Of a DNA stretch of 24,589 nt, positions 5,182 through 13,008 are shown piece after piece. The position numbers and the translations under genes were made by a program. Numbering within the stretch: the stretch's first letter is position 1; each line of letters opens with the position of its first letter. Source of the stretch: Salinisphaera sp035690525. Its GTDB lineage: Bacteria > Pseudomonadota > Gammaproteobacteria > Nevskiales > Salinisphaeraceae. The notes under the pieces are model-generated. The model was not told where the DNA came from and searched no databases. It saw nothing but the letters and a program-made list of their open reading frames with translations. The stretch lies in contig NZ_DASSKM010000180.1 of NCBI RefSeq assembly GCF_035690525.1, positions 1 through 24,589 on the forward strand. The letters run 5' to 3'.

Positions 5182-6003
5182 TCAGCCGCGCGGTGCGTGG
5201 CGTGCTTCGTCCCAGTCGACGAAATAGGGGCCGAGTTGCGAGCGCAGCCGGCCGTTGGTGGCCAAAGCGGTGCGCGATTCCAGACCGATCGGCCCGCCAC
5301 CGAGTTCGGTCATATCGCCGCCGGCCTCGCGTACGATCACGGTGAGTGCCGCGATATCCAGAATATTGAGATCGGATTCGATGACAGCATCGAGCGCGCC
5401 GGTCGCCAGCAGGTGGTAGTGATAGAAATCGCCGTAGCCGCGGATGCGGTGGACATCGCCGACCAGCTCGCCGATCTTCGGCCAGGCCTTTGATGCGCCG
5501 AGCGCGCCGATGTTGCCCATCGACAGGCTGGTCTGCCCGATCGTATCGACGCTCGAAACCTGAATCGGCTCGCCGTTGAGGAATGCACCTTCGCCGCGCG
5601 CCGCCCAGGCCATCTCGCCGTTGCCGAACGCCGGCGCGTTCGACACGCCGACGATTAATTCATTATTGGGTTCGCCGGCGCGCATCAACGCAATCTGGGT
5701 GGAAAAGAAGGGATAGCCGCGCACGAAGCTCTTGGTGCCGTCGATCGGGTCGATCAACCAGACGTACTCGGCGTCGATCGACTCACGCCCGAGTTCCTCG
5801 CCGTAAAAGCCGTGCTCGGGGAAAGCTTCCGCCAGCACCTGTTTGATGACGCGCTCGCACTCCACGTCGGCGATGGTCACCGGCGAAGCATCGGCTTTGC
5901 GCTCGACTTCGAAATCGCCACGATAGTAGCGATTGATCACGCGTTCCGCGGCACGCGCGGCCTCGATCGCGGTGTCCAGATAACGGCTCAAGTCCTCGGC
6001 CAC
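5182..6003 (-). CDS. Inositol monophosphatase family protein, HisN-like
   Basis: A 273-aa Mg2+/Li+-type phosphatase of the IMPase fold. The metal-site motifs are present: GEELG, then WLIDPIDGTKSFVRG, and a C-terminal LDIAAL followed by EAGG. The last motif is L-D-I-A-A instead of the W-D-x-A-A of true inositol monophosphatases, and the DPIDGTKSFVRGYPFF stretch resembles the HisN histidinol-phosphate phosphatase branch. I therefore favour histidinol-phosphatase; SuhB and CysQ are less likely. The start GTG at 6001-6003 has AGGAG (6009-6013) five bases upstream, and an in-frame TTG at 6027 does not. It is 80 bp downstream of ampD on the same strand, and no other his gene is in view. Confidence 0.8.
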   Translation of the reverse strand: MAEDLSRYLDTAIEAARAAERVINRYYRGDFEVERKADASPVTIADVECERVIKQVLAEAFPEHGFYGEELGRESIDAEYVWLIDPIDGTKSFVRGYPFFSTQIALMRAGEPNNELIVGVSNAPAFGNGEMAWAARGEGAFLNGEPIQVSSVDTIGQTSLSMGNIGALGASKAWPKIGELVGDVHRIRGYGDFYHYHLLATGALDAVIESDLNILDIAALTVIVREAGGDMTELGGGPIGLESRTALATNGRLRSQLGPYFVDWDEARHAPRG

Positions 6004-6083
6004 GGGTTCTCCTGGCTGTAAAGGCAAGCGCTCATGCTACCGGCTTGACGGTCGCGGCGCAGGACGCCGACCGACGATCGCGC

Positions 6084-6662
6084 TCAAAAAGCCGCCCGGT
6101 CCAGCAGCCGGCGGAACGCGGCCCAATCGAAGGCCGGCCCGGGATCGCTCTTGCGGCCCGGGGCGATAGCGCTGTGGCCGACGATGCGCGAGCGGTTCAT
6201 GGCCGGGTAATGACGCAAAAGCGCCGCCGCGAGACCCGCCAGCCGCCGATATTGGGCCGGCGCGTACGGGCAATCGTCGGTGCCTTCCAGTTCGATGCCG
6301 ACCGCGAAATCGTTGACGCGCTCGCGCGCCTCGAAACACGATGCCCCCGCGTGCCAGGCGCGGTCGTCGAAGCCCACATACTGGGTCAGCGCGCCGGTGC
6401 GCTCGATCAACGCGTGCGCGGACACCCGCAGATCCGCGATAGCGGCAAAGACCGGGTGCGCCGACGAATCCAGCGTATTGGTGAACAATGCATCCACATA
6501 GCCGTGGCCGAAGCGCCCGGGCGGCAGCGTGATGCCGTGCACGACCAGCGTATCGACCGTGACGCCCGGCGGGCGCGCGTCATGATTGGGCGAAGCGACA
6601 CGGCGTACACCGGCCAGCCAGCCGTGCTCGTCGATTTGCGGTCGCGCGCCGGATTCGCACAT
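6084..6662 (-). CDS. ampD: 1,6-anhydro-N-acetylmuramyl-L-alanine amidase AmpD
   Basis: A 192-aa cytoplasmic zinc amidase that cuts the peptide from anhydroMurNAc-peptides during murein recycling, and in many species keeps AmpC beta-lactamase repressed. Zinc ligands by family alignment are His42 (VVHGITLPPG), His163 and Asp173 (VGHSAIAPGRKSDPGP). Lys171 and the Glu of GIELEGTDD are the expected catalytic residues. FGHGYVDALF and WHAGAS are further AmpD signatures. There is no signal peptide, which separates it from periplasmic AmiD. Its ATG shares one base with the TGA of the DUF4105 gene upstream (TGATG), implying translational coupling. Together with AnmK it makes two murein-recycling enzymes in the window. 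Confidence 0.94.
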   Translation of the reverse strand: MCESGARPQIDEHGWLAGVRRVASPNHDARPPGVTVDTLVVHGITLPPGRFGHGYVDALFTNTLDSSAHPVFAAIADLRVSAHALIERTGALTQYVGFDDRAWHAGASCFEARERVNDFAVGIELEGTDDCPYAPAQYRRLAGLAAALLRHYPAMNRSRIVGHSAIAPGRKSDPGPAFDWAAFRRLLDRAAF

Positions 6663-8641
6663 CAGAAATAAGCCTGGATGCCGAAATCCACCCGCAGGCC
6701 GTCGTCCACGCGGGTGTTCTCGTAGCCGACGGTGGAGCGGAAGGCGAAATTATCCACGATCGGCACCTGCGCGCCCAGCGTCGCCCAGCCGTAATGACCG
6801 TCCGCGCCCACGGCGTATTCCAGCCAGCCGGTTTCGGCCTTGAGCTGCACGCCCGGCACCGGATAAGCCAGGACACCGGCGCTGCCGCCCGCGCCCACGG
6901 CCCAGGCCGGCTCCAGCCCCGGATTGGCGTCGAAGGAGAACTGGCTGAACACATAGCCGATCAGATCGCGCCCGCCCCAGGCCAGGCCGGGCCCGCCCTG
7001 TAGATAATAGCCGAGATCGTTGGGCGCGTCGGTGAAGACATGGCTCGACGGCCGCCGGCGCACGCCGGTATCGGCGGTGAACGAAATCGGCTTGAACCAG
7101 GCATTGCGAGGCGACAGCGAGGTAATCGACAGTAGGCGGATGTCGTCGATCCGGACCCGGCCGTCGCCCGGATCGACGCGCACACCGATATCGGCAAAAT
7201 CGATCGCCGCGCCCCGGGTATAGCCGCCGGGGTCGTCGAGCAGATCGTGATAAGCCGGCCGGATTCGAAAACCGAGCGAGAAGTTGTCGTCGGCATAGAT
7301 CCCCGAAGCGTTGATCCGCAGCGAGCGATGGCCGTCCTCCGGCGAGATCGGCGGCGTGGGCACGTGTCCGAACGGCGAGCGGCGCGGAATCGACGCGCGT
7401 ACGGCCAGGATATGGTTGGCGTAGTCGCGACCGGCCTGACCGGGGACCGGCGCATCCACCTCCTTGCTCGACAACTGGTAATTCAGCGCGTCGTAGGCCA
7501 CCTCCAGCACCGCCGCGCGTCGTTCCGCGCTCAGCGCCGCGAGTGCCGGCGCGTCGGGCGCCAGTTCGCGGCGCGAGACCTTGCGGGCCAGCGCCTGCTC
7601 GTCCGGCGCGAGTTGCTCGGTCTCCCAGCGCAGCCGGGTTTCCTTCGAGGGCCGATACTCCGCCGGGCCCATCAACCCGGGCACGTCCGCCAGGGTACGG
7701 ATCGTGTCGGACGGGATCGTGTACCAGTCGTAGTGGCTTGTCAGGTGCAGCTTCGGCCGGGCGACATCGAGCAGGCTCAACAACTGGTACGAGCAGTTCT
7801 TGTTCAGAAAATAGTAGACGAAATGGACGCTGTCCATCTCCCATATATGATCGACCAACCGGGATAGCTGCGCATGGGTCAGGTTCAGCGGATACGACCA
7901 GATGTCCCGGTTCTCGATCCAGGCGTACTGCTTGACCTTCTTGTAGTAGGGGAACATGCCGAACACGCCGGGGTAACCGCCGGTCAGCCCCTTCCAGACG
8001 AAACCCAGACCGCGATGGCCTTCCGGCGCGGCCGCCGCGAAGTTGACCGCATACGACAACAGCTCCGTGCCGCGGCTTCTGCGGGCCGAATCGATGCGCA
8101 GCAGCGTATGGCCGAACATCGACGACGGGCTGTTCGGGAAGGCGGTGGGAAAAATCAGGCTGGCCGAATCCGGCGCGATCAGCGAGCGCCAGTTGCGATA
8201 GTCCGGGCAGGCGTGGACCGGTAGGCGCGACGTGTCGATGTCCAAAGTCTTGACCAGAAACTTGCGGCGCGCCACGAACAGGCAGTAGGCCGGCAGCTCG
8301 CGCGGCCCGATCGGCTGTTTCGAGAACAGGCCGGCCAGGGTGGCGTCGAGCTCGGCCACGGGGTCGGTCCGGCCATCGTCGGCCAGAAAGAACCACGGCG
8401 AGGCGACTTCGCTATGCACACCGCCGCGCAGCCAGTTGGGCTCGTAGTGCAACAGCGCATGCCATTCGTCGCTGGCCGCCAAGTGCGTATTCGCCGCCCG
8501 CGCCTCGAGCTGTTGCAGATCGGCGCTTGGATTCGCGGCCGCCGCTGTTCCGGACATCACGAAAGCCAATACGACGACAATCGTCGCCGCCCGGCCCGGA
8601 GCGCGCCGATGGCGCCCGGCGACACGTTCTGGTTTCGACAT
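6662..8641 (-). CDS. DUF4105 (Lnb N-terminal-type) envelope protein with C-terminal barrel-like domain
   Basis: A 659-aa exported protein. Residues 1-36 are a twin-arginine-poor Sec-type signal (hydrophobic 19-34, cleavage near AAA-N). Residues of about 60-390 match DUF4105, a papain/NlpC-like fold; candidate catalytic residues are His178 in SSMFGHTLLRI and Cys283 in NKNCSYQLLSLL. From memory, this Pfam domain was renamed after the Bacteroides lipoprotein N-acyltransferase Lnb; that this protein has such activity is inference only. From about 435 to the end the chain alternates polar and hydrophobic residues and ends in aromatic Phe (QAYF), as in outer-membrane beta-barrels. AGGGAC precedes the ATG (8639-8641). 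A small exported protein lies 152 bp upstream and ampD is translationally coupled downstream. Confidence 0.8.
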   Translation of the reverse strand: MSKPERVAGRHRRAPGRAATIVVVLAFVMSGTAAAANPSADLQQLEARAANTHLAASDEWHALLHYEPNWLRGGVHSEVASPWFFLADDGRTDPVAELDATLAGLFSKQPIGPRELPAYCLFVARRKFLVKTLDIDTSRLPVHACPDYRNWRSLIAPDSASLIFPTAFPNSPSSMFGHTLLRIDSARRSRGTELLSYAVNFAAAAPEGHRGLGFVWKGLTGGYPGVFGMFPYYKKVKQYAWIENRDIWSYPLNLTHAQLSRLVDHIWEMDSVHFVYYFLNKNCSYQLLSLLDVARPKLHLTSHYDWYTIPSDTIRTLADVPGLMGPAEYRPSKETRLRWETEQLAPDEQALARKVSRRELAPDAPALAALSAERRAAVLEVAYDALNYQLSSKEVDAPVPGQAGRDYANHILAVRASIPRRSPFGHVPTPPISPEDGHRSLRINASGIYADDNFSLGFRIRPAYHDLLDDPGGYTRGAAIDFADIGVRVDPGDGRVRIDDIRLLSITSLSPRNAWFKPISFTADTGVRRRPSSHVFTDAPNDLGYYLQGGPGLAWGGRDLIGYVFSQFSFDANPGLEPAWAVGAGGSAGVLAYPVPGVQLKAETGWLEYAVGADGHYGWATLGAQVPIVDNFAFRSTVGYENTRVDDGLRVDFGIQAYF

Positions 8642-8724
8642 GCTAGTCCCTGATCGATCGACGCCGTCGCACGGCGCGCTTCAGCGCGACATTATTTCAG
8701 TTCGTGCGTTCGTGGGGCGAAGGC

Positions 8725-8746
8725 ATGCGGCCACGTCCGGCCGCAT
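8725..8746. terminator. Hairpin downstream of the small exported protein gene
   Basis: atgcggcc (8725-8732) and ggccgcat (8739-8746) form a perfect 8-bp stem with a six-base loop, between the small gene stop (8794) and the DUF4105 start (8641). There is no T-run, so it could be an attenuator or an mRNA-stability element that sets different levels for the two genes. Confidence 0.35.
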
Positions 8747-8793
8747 CGGGCCGGGCAAGCAGTCCATGGTGATCTTCGATTAGCGTTGTTGTA

Positions 8794-9117
8794 CTAATCG
8801 TTACCCGGGGTCTGGGCCTCGAAATTGCCGAGCGGCCGGACGAAGGTATACTTGGCCGGCTCCGCCACCAGGCGTTCGCCGGCCGTGTCGGTGTTGTGGC
8901 CGAGCAGGGAGAACGGCAGGGAGACGATGAACAGCCCCGTGCCCGCAATCGTGGCGACCAAACTCGCCGGACGTACAATCAAGGCGTCGAAGGCCATAGC
9001 GGCGGCCGACGGCGCGGCCACATCGTCGTTGTCGGCGGCCAGCGCCGGCGCGGCGACAACCAACGAGATGGCAACGACAGCCGCGATGAGCGCGCGTCGG
9101 AGCAGGAGACTATCCAT
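8794..9117 (-). CDS. Small exported or membrane protein of unknown function
   Basis: A 107-aa protein. Residues 1-28 are a clear signal peptide ending in APALA-AD. A second hydrophobic stretch at about 51-74 (ASLVATIAGTGLFIVSLPF) would anchor it in the membrane. The tail carries LVAEPAKYTFVRPLGNF, a pattern I have seen in small uncharacterised gammaproteobacterial proteins encoded beside DUF4105 genes. The start ATG at 9115-9117 has GGGGGT upstream. It is divergent from the DUF2007 gene and upstream of the DUF4105-ampD pair on the same strand. No enzymatic motif is visible; a partner or anchor for the DUF4105 protein is a guess from context. Confidence 0.75.
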   Translation of the reverse strand: MDSLLLRRALIAAVVAISLVVAAPALAADNDDVAAPSAAAMAFDALIVRPASLVATIAGTGLFIVSLPFSLLGHNTDTAGERLVAEPAKYTFVRPLGNFEAQTPGND

Positions 9118-9148
9118 GTTACGACCCCCGGAGTGCTGTACTTTTCAA

Positions 9149-9176
9149 AGATTAGCAAAGCGGCCCGGCAAGTCAA
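9149..9176 (-). promoter_or_regulatory. Promoter for the small protein/DUF4105/ampD block
   Basis: TTGACT (9171-9176), a 16-bp spacer and TAATCT (9149-9154) on the minus strand lie 31 bp before the small protein ATG. This is the only good promoter I found for this minus-strand gene group. Confidence 0.45.
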
Positions 9177-9195
9177 TCCAGCTTTCGACGCAGCC

Positions 9196-9516
9196 ATGAA
9201 CGCGCGCGAAATCTACCTGGCCGCGGACCCGGTCAATGCCGAAATCGTCAAGGACATGCTGATAGACCGCGGCATCGCCGCGCACGTGCGCAGCCAATAC
9301 CTCTGGGGCGGCATGGGCGAACTGCCGGCCAACATCTACCCCCAAGTCTGGATCGACGATGTCGCCGACTACGACCGCGCCCGCGAAATCGTGGCCGCCT
9401 TCGAGAAAGGCCCGATCGAGACCGGGCGCGACTGGCGCTGCCCGGGCTGTGGCGAGACCGTCGAAGGCCAATTCAATGCCTGCTGGCACTGCCAACACCC
9501 CCGGCCACGCGATTGA
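9196..9516 (+). CDS. DUF2007 protein with C-terminal zinc ribbon
   Basis: A 106-aa cytoplasmic protein. Residues 5-70 match DUF2007 (IYLAADPVNAEIVKDML, then RGIAAHVRS and ELPANIYPQVWI), a small alpha/beta domain with no settled function, sometimes called a putative signal-transducing or PII-like protein. Residues 80-100 form a zinc ribbon with CxxC pairs at Cys82/Cys85 and Cys96/Cys99 (RCPGCGE and CWHCQ). The ATG at 9196 is chosen because the DUF begins directly after it; no clear Shine-Dalgarno is present. It ends eight bases before trmL, so the two are very likely co-transcribed, and a link with tRNA or RNA is possible but unproven. Confidence 0.82.
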   Translation: MNAREIYLAADPVNAEIVKDMLIDRGIAAHVRSQYLWGGMGELPANIYPQVWIDDVADYDRAREIVAAFEKGPIETGRDWRCPGCGETVEGQFNACWHCQHPRPRD

Positions 9517-9523
9517 CCCGCCC

Positions 9524-9970
9524 ATGCACCTGGTTCTGCATCAGCCCGAGATTCCGCCCAACACCGGCAACGTCATCCGTCTGGCCGCCAACATCGGCGC
9601 GGCACTGCATCTGATCCATCCGCTGGGATTTTCGCTCGACGACAAGCAACTACGGCGCGCCGGACTCGACTACCGCGAGCGCGCGGTCATCCACGAGTGG
9701 CCGGACTACGAAACCTGGCGCGCGGCCTACCCGGCATGCCGCGTGTTCGCGGCCACCAAGCGCGGTAGCGTGCGCTACGACGACGTGCGCTATCGTGCCG
9801 ACGACGCCCTGCTGTTTGGTTGTGAGACGCGCGGCCTGCCCGACGAGCGCCTGGACGACGCCGAAGCGGCCATCTATCTGCCGATGCGGCCGGGCAATCG
9901 CAGCCTCAACCTATCCAACAGCGTGGCGGTAATCGCCTACGAGGCCTGGCGTCAGCTTGCGTTCGACTGA
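9524..9970 (+). CDS. trmL: tRNA (cytidine/uridine-2'-O)-methyltransferase TrmL
   Basis: A 148-aa SPOUT-fold methyltransferase (E. coli TrmL has 157 aa) that methylates the 2'-O of wobble nucleotide 34 in tRNA-Leu isoacceptors using SAM. The three SPOUT motifs are visible: motif 1 HQPEIPPNTGNVIRLAAN (residues 6-23), motif 2 LLFGCETRGLP, and motif 3 LPMRPGNRSLNLSNSVAV, which form the trefoil knot and the dimer interface. Its start ATG 9524 lies seven bases after the DUF2007 stop. It ends four bases from the convergent HAD phosphatase gene, with no room for a separate terminator. Confidence 0.93.
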   Translation: MHLVLHQPEIPPNTGNVIRLAANIGAALHLIHPLGFSLDDKQLRRAGLDYRERAVIHEWPDYETWRAAYPACRVFAATKRGSVRYDDVRYRADDALLFGCETRGLPDERLDDAEAAIYLPMRPGNRSLNLSNSVAVIAYEAWRQLAFD

Positions 9971-9974
9971 CCGG

Positions 9975-10631
9975 TCAAGCCTTCGCGCGCGGGTCCAGCA
10001 CTTCCCAGCCGGCGCCGACCGCCGCGACCGACAGCCTGCGATCGGGCGCGACGGCCACCGCCTCGCCCACCACGCGGAACAGATGCGCATCGCTGATCGA
10101 ATCGCCGAAGGCGACCGCCTCGGCCAGCGGCAGGCCGGCTTGGCTGGCCAGCGTCTCGGCGGCGTCTATCTTGGTCGGCCCGTAAGGATGACGCCGCGGC
10201 GGCGCACCGGTGAAGCGCCCGTTCTCGGTACTGCAGGCCGCGCCGATGCAGTGCTCGATGCCCAGCGCCGCGCCGAGCGCGTCGGCCAGAAACTGAGGCG
10301 TGCCCGATAGCAGCACCACCGCGTCGCCGGCCGCCTGGTGCGCCTTGAGCCGTTCGACCGCCGGCGCGTGCAGGGTCGGCAACAGCACATCGGCGACGAA
10401 ACGCCGCGCCAGATCGACGATATCGCCGTATTCATGGCCCGACAGATAGGCCTTGTTCTTTTGCATCACGTGCTTGCCGAAGCGCGGCAGGTAGCGCAGC
10501 GTGAACCAGGCGAAGGCCAGCAACTGGCGCGGCCCGAGCGCGCGCACCTGCCAAAGATAGCGCGCGAAGCGCGCTTCCGACGACGAACCCGGCACCAGCG
10601 TGCCGTCGATGTCGAAGATCACCAGACGCAT
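9975..10631 (-). CDS. HAD-IB family phosphatase, paired with a phosphatidyltransferase
   Basis: A 218-aa HAD phosphatase. Motif I is VIFDIDGTLVPG (Asp7 and Asp9), motif II is the Ser in VVLLSGTPQF, the basic Lys is in YGPTKIDAAE, and motif III is AFGDSISDAHLF. The helical cap at about residues 15-95 places it in subfamily IB, the same broad group as PgpC phosphatidylglycerophosphatase. Its ATG follows the TGA of the CDP-alcohol phosphatidyltransferase gene with one base between (TGATATG), and GAGG lies upstream, so the two are translated together. Dephosphorylation of that enzyme's product is the natural inference. It is not SerB-specific on what I can see, and it is only a distant paralogue of the HAD gene at 4411. 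Confidence 0.8.
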   Translation of the reverse strand: MRLVIFDIDGTLVPGSSSEARFARYLWQVRALGPRQLLAFAWFTLRYLPRFGKHVMQKNKAYLSGHEYGDIVDLARRFVADVLLPTLHAPAVERLKAHQAAGDAVVLLSGTPQFLADALGAALGIEHCIGAACSTENGRFTGAPPRRHPYGPTKIDAAETLASQAGLPLAEAVAFGDSISDAHLFRVVGEAVAVAPDRRLSVAAVGAGWEVLDPRAKA

Positions 10632-10632
10632 A

Positions 10633-11253
10633 TCAGCCTCGCGGTACGGCGGCCGCCGGCCGCGCATTCATGCAGAACTCGAGGATCACCGGCAGGCCTC
10701 GGGCGACGCAGATCGCGGCCGAGGCCCACGCCAGCGCCAGTCCGACGCTCGTCAGCGAGCCGCCCCAGGCCGCCCAGAAATCCGGCGCGAGCGCGGGAAA
10801 CGGCTGCCAGAACAAAATCCAGCCGAAGGTCACGGCCTTGAGCACGGCATAGAACCCACGCATGAAGCGTCCGGCCACCAGAAAACGGCCGATGCCCGAC
10901 TGCATCATGTCGAAGGCCGCGGTGCCGGCCGCCGCGCCGCGGCTTCTGATCGCATCCACCAGATTGCCGCGGATGATGAACAACAGCGGCACCCAGACGC
11001 CGATGAAGCCCAGATGCGCCAGCACCACCCACAGCACGGTCTCGACGATACGATCGATAGCGATATCGAAGGTCGCGCCGAACAGCGTTTCCTGGTTGAA
11101 GCGGCGCGCGACCCAGCCGTCCACGCCGTCGAGCGCGATGATCAGCCCGGTCAGTGGCGCATTCGCGAGCTGCAACACGGGCACGCCCGAATACACGATG
11201 CCCAACAGCAGGAACAACAGCAGAAAACGCCCGAAAGTGACCCAGTTCGCCAT
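10633..11253 (-). CDS. CDP-alcohol phosphatidyltransferase family protein
   Basis: A 206-aa integral membrane enzyme. It carries the full CDP-OH-P signature DGVDGWVARR, then G-ATF-D-IAI-D, i.e. D-x2-D-G-x2-A-R-x8-G-x3-D-x3-D at about residues 41-66. Hydrophobic helices follow at about 10-33, 68-95, 120-145 and 165-195. Members transfer a phosphatidyl group from CDP-diacylglycerol to an alcohol such as glycerol-3-phosphate (PgsA), serine or inositol. The start ATG 11251-11253 (MANWVTFGR) matches the family's short N-terminus, and the longer frame to 11394 is not conserved. A coupled HAD phosphatase downstream and gpsA upstream favour glycerol-3-phosphate as the acceptor, but the substrate is not proven. 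Confidence 0.83.
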   Translation of the reverse strand: MANWVTFGRFLLLFLLLGIVYSGVPVLQLANAPLTGLIIALDGVDGWVARRFNQETLFGATFDIAIDRIVETVLWVVLAHLGFIGVWVPLLFIIRGNLVDAIRSRGAAAGTAAFDMMQSGIGRFLVAGRFMRGFYAVLKAVTFGWILFWQPFPALAPDFWAAWGGSLTSVGLALAWASAAICVARGLPVILEFCMNARPAAAVPRG

Positions 11254-11436
11254 ATCCCGTCTATATCTTGTCGGCACCGGCCAACGGATTGCGTCATGCC
11301 GCCATGACCGCGCGACCCGCCGACCGCCCGGGGCGGTGTATCGGTTTCGATCTCTTGGCCGCGGCCGGCCCGCCCACAGGCGTTCCGGCATCACCAGCCC
11401 GCGCGTATTCTACATGACCGAATATGCGAAAGCCTC

Positions 11437-12450
11437 TTATTCCACCTCGGAACGATACGGGCGCTCGGTGAGCCGGCGCGCGGCGGCCTGCGGCGCATCG
11501 CCTTCGTGCAACACACGATAGGCCTGGGCGGCGATCGGCATATCGATGCCGCGCTCGCGCGCCATGCGATGCACCTCGCGGGCCACGCGCACGCCCTCGA
11601 CCACCTGACCTATACCGGCCTCGGCGGTGGGCACGTCGTCGCCGGCGGCTAGCCGGAGCCCCATGCGGCGATTGCGCGACTGGTCGTCGCTGCAGGTCAA
11701 AAGCAAATCGCCGAGCCCGGCCATGCCGATCAGGGTTTCGCGCGAGCCGCCGAGCGTTACGCCCAGCCGCATCATTTCGGACAGCCCGCGCGTGATCAAC
11801 AACGCCCGGGCGTTGGCGCCATAGCCGAGTCCGTCCGAAATACCGACCGCGATCGCCAGCACATTCTTGACCGCGCCGCCGACGCCGACGCCGATCACGT
11901 CATGCGCGGTGTAGACACGAAACACGCCGTCGTGGAAGGCGGCGGCCATATCGGCGGCGAATACCGCGTCGGCGGAGGCGATGGTCACCGCCGTGGGCAG
12001 CCCGCGCCCGACCTCGCCGGCGAAACTCGGCCCGGACAGCACGCCCACGGGGCGCTCGACGCCGAGCACTTGGGCCGCGACCTCGTGCGGCAGCAGCGCG
12101 GTCTCGGGCTCCAGGCCCTTGGTCGCCCACAGCACGCGCTGGCGCGGCGCCAGCAGCGGCGCCAATGCGTCGAGGCACGCCCGCAGCGCATGACTCGGCA
12201 CGACGACGACGATATCGTCCGCGCCGTCGACCGCCGCGCCCAAATCGGCCGTGGGCGCGAGCGTGGCCGGGAACGTCGCTTCGGGCAGGTAACGCGCGTT
12301 GGCCCTAGCCTCGGCCATGGCCTCGATGGCCGCCGCCTCGCGCCCCCAGAGGCGCACGGCATGACCGCGCCGGGCCAGTTGGACCGCCAGCGCCGTACCC
12401 CAGGAGCCAGCGCCGATGACGGCGTAGCAGCGCGGGCGCTTGTCAGCCAT
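11437..12450 (-). CDS. gpsA: Glycerol-3-phosphate dehydrogenase [NAD(P)+] GpsA
   Basis: A 337-aa cytoplasmic enzyme that reduces DHAP to sn-glycerol-3-phosphate, the backbone for phospholipids. The nucleotide-binding motif GAGSWGTALA is at residues 13-22. The substrate-site segments ATKGLEPET (Lys111) and LSGPSFAGEV (138-147) are intact, and the catalytic Lys195 lies in GGAVKNVLAIAVGI. The length equals the E. coli protein's within two residues. It lies 18 bp after secB, the classic secB-gpsA arrangement. Downstream on the same strand, after a 183-bp gap, come the phosphatidyltransferase and HAD genes. Confidence 0.96.
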   Translation of the reverse strand: MADKRPRCYAVIGAGSWGTALAVQLARRGHAVRLWGREAAAIEAMAEARANARYLPEATFPATLAPTADLGAAVDGADDIVVVVPSHALRACLDALAPLLAPRQRVLWATKGLEPETALLPHEVAAQVLGVERPVGVLSGPSFAGEVGRGLPTAVTIASADAVFAADMAAAFHDGVFRVYTAHDVIGVGVGGAVKNVLAIAVGISDGLGYGANARALLITRGLSEMMRLGVTLGGSRETLIGMAGLGDLLLTCSDDQSRNRRMGLRLAAGDDVPTAEAGIGQVVEGVRVAREVHRMARERGIDMPIAAQAYRVLHEGDAPQAAARRLTERPYRSEVE

Positions 12451-12468
12451 GACCGGGCTTAGACCTGA

Positions 12469-12975
12469 TCAGTGCGTCGCCTGACTGGCGTCGCTGGGCG
12501 CGCCGTTCTCGTTGGCCCGGTGCTGGGCGTAGAGCAGATCGAAGTTCACCGGCTGCAATAGAAAATGCGGAAAGCCCGCGCGCTGGACCATATCACCGAC
12601 CGATTCGCGAATGTAGGGAAACAGAATCGACGGGCAATAAGCGCCCAGCACGTGATCGCGCTCGTCGGCGTCGGAAAAACCCTCGATCTGGAACACGCCC
12701 GCCTGCTGGACCTCGACGATATAAGCGGTGCGCTCACCCTGCTTGGCGGTGACGGTCACGGTCAGAATTACCTGGTGGGTTTCCTCGGACAGCGACTGGA
12801 TCTGGGTATTCAGATCGACGTTGACCTCGGGGTTGTACTCTTCGGTGAACACCCGCGGCCCGTCGGGCACCTCGATCGAGGCGTCGCGGATATAGATCTT
12901 CTGTAGCCCGACCTGGCGCTGGGCTTCGCCTCCGGTCTGGGCCTGTTCGGTTTCGCCGCCGTTGTCTTCGGCCAT
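12469..12975 (-). CDS. secB: Protein-export chaperone SecB
   Basis: A 168-aa cytoplasmic chaperone (155 in E. coli). It forms tetramers, holds precursor proteins unfolded and delivers them to SecA. Family signatures include IYIRDASIEVPDGPRVF, then PEVNVDLNTQ, and LGAYCPSILFPYIRE with FPHFLLQPVNFDLLY near the end. The N-terminal 20 residues (rich in Glu, Gln and Gly) and the C-terminal tail are longer and more polar than in E. coli. The start ATG is preceded by a strong AGGAGGG four bases upstream. It lies 33 bp after the rhodanese gene and directly before gpsA, so the operon yibN-secB-gpsA is clear. E. coli has grxC between yibN and secB; it is absent here. Confidence 0.96.
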   Translation of the reverse strand: MAEDNGGETEQAQTGGEAQRQVGLQKIYIRDASIEVPDGPRVFTEEYNPEVNVDLNTQIQSLSEETHQVILTVTVTAKQGERTAYIVEVQQAGVFQIEGFSDADERDHVLGAYCPSILFPYIRESVGDMVQRAGFPHFLLQPVNFDLLYAQHRANENGAPSDASQATH

Positions 12976-13008
12976 GATCCCTCCTGTTTGGTGCGCAACT
13001 TACGCGGA

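Noticed and set aside
6750..8396. 548-aa Arg/Pro/Gly-rich minus-strand ORF inside the DUF4105 gene
   Set aside because: It is an alternative frame of the same strand with composition typical of GC-rich off-frame translation; the DUF4105 frame has signal peptide and motifs.
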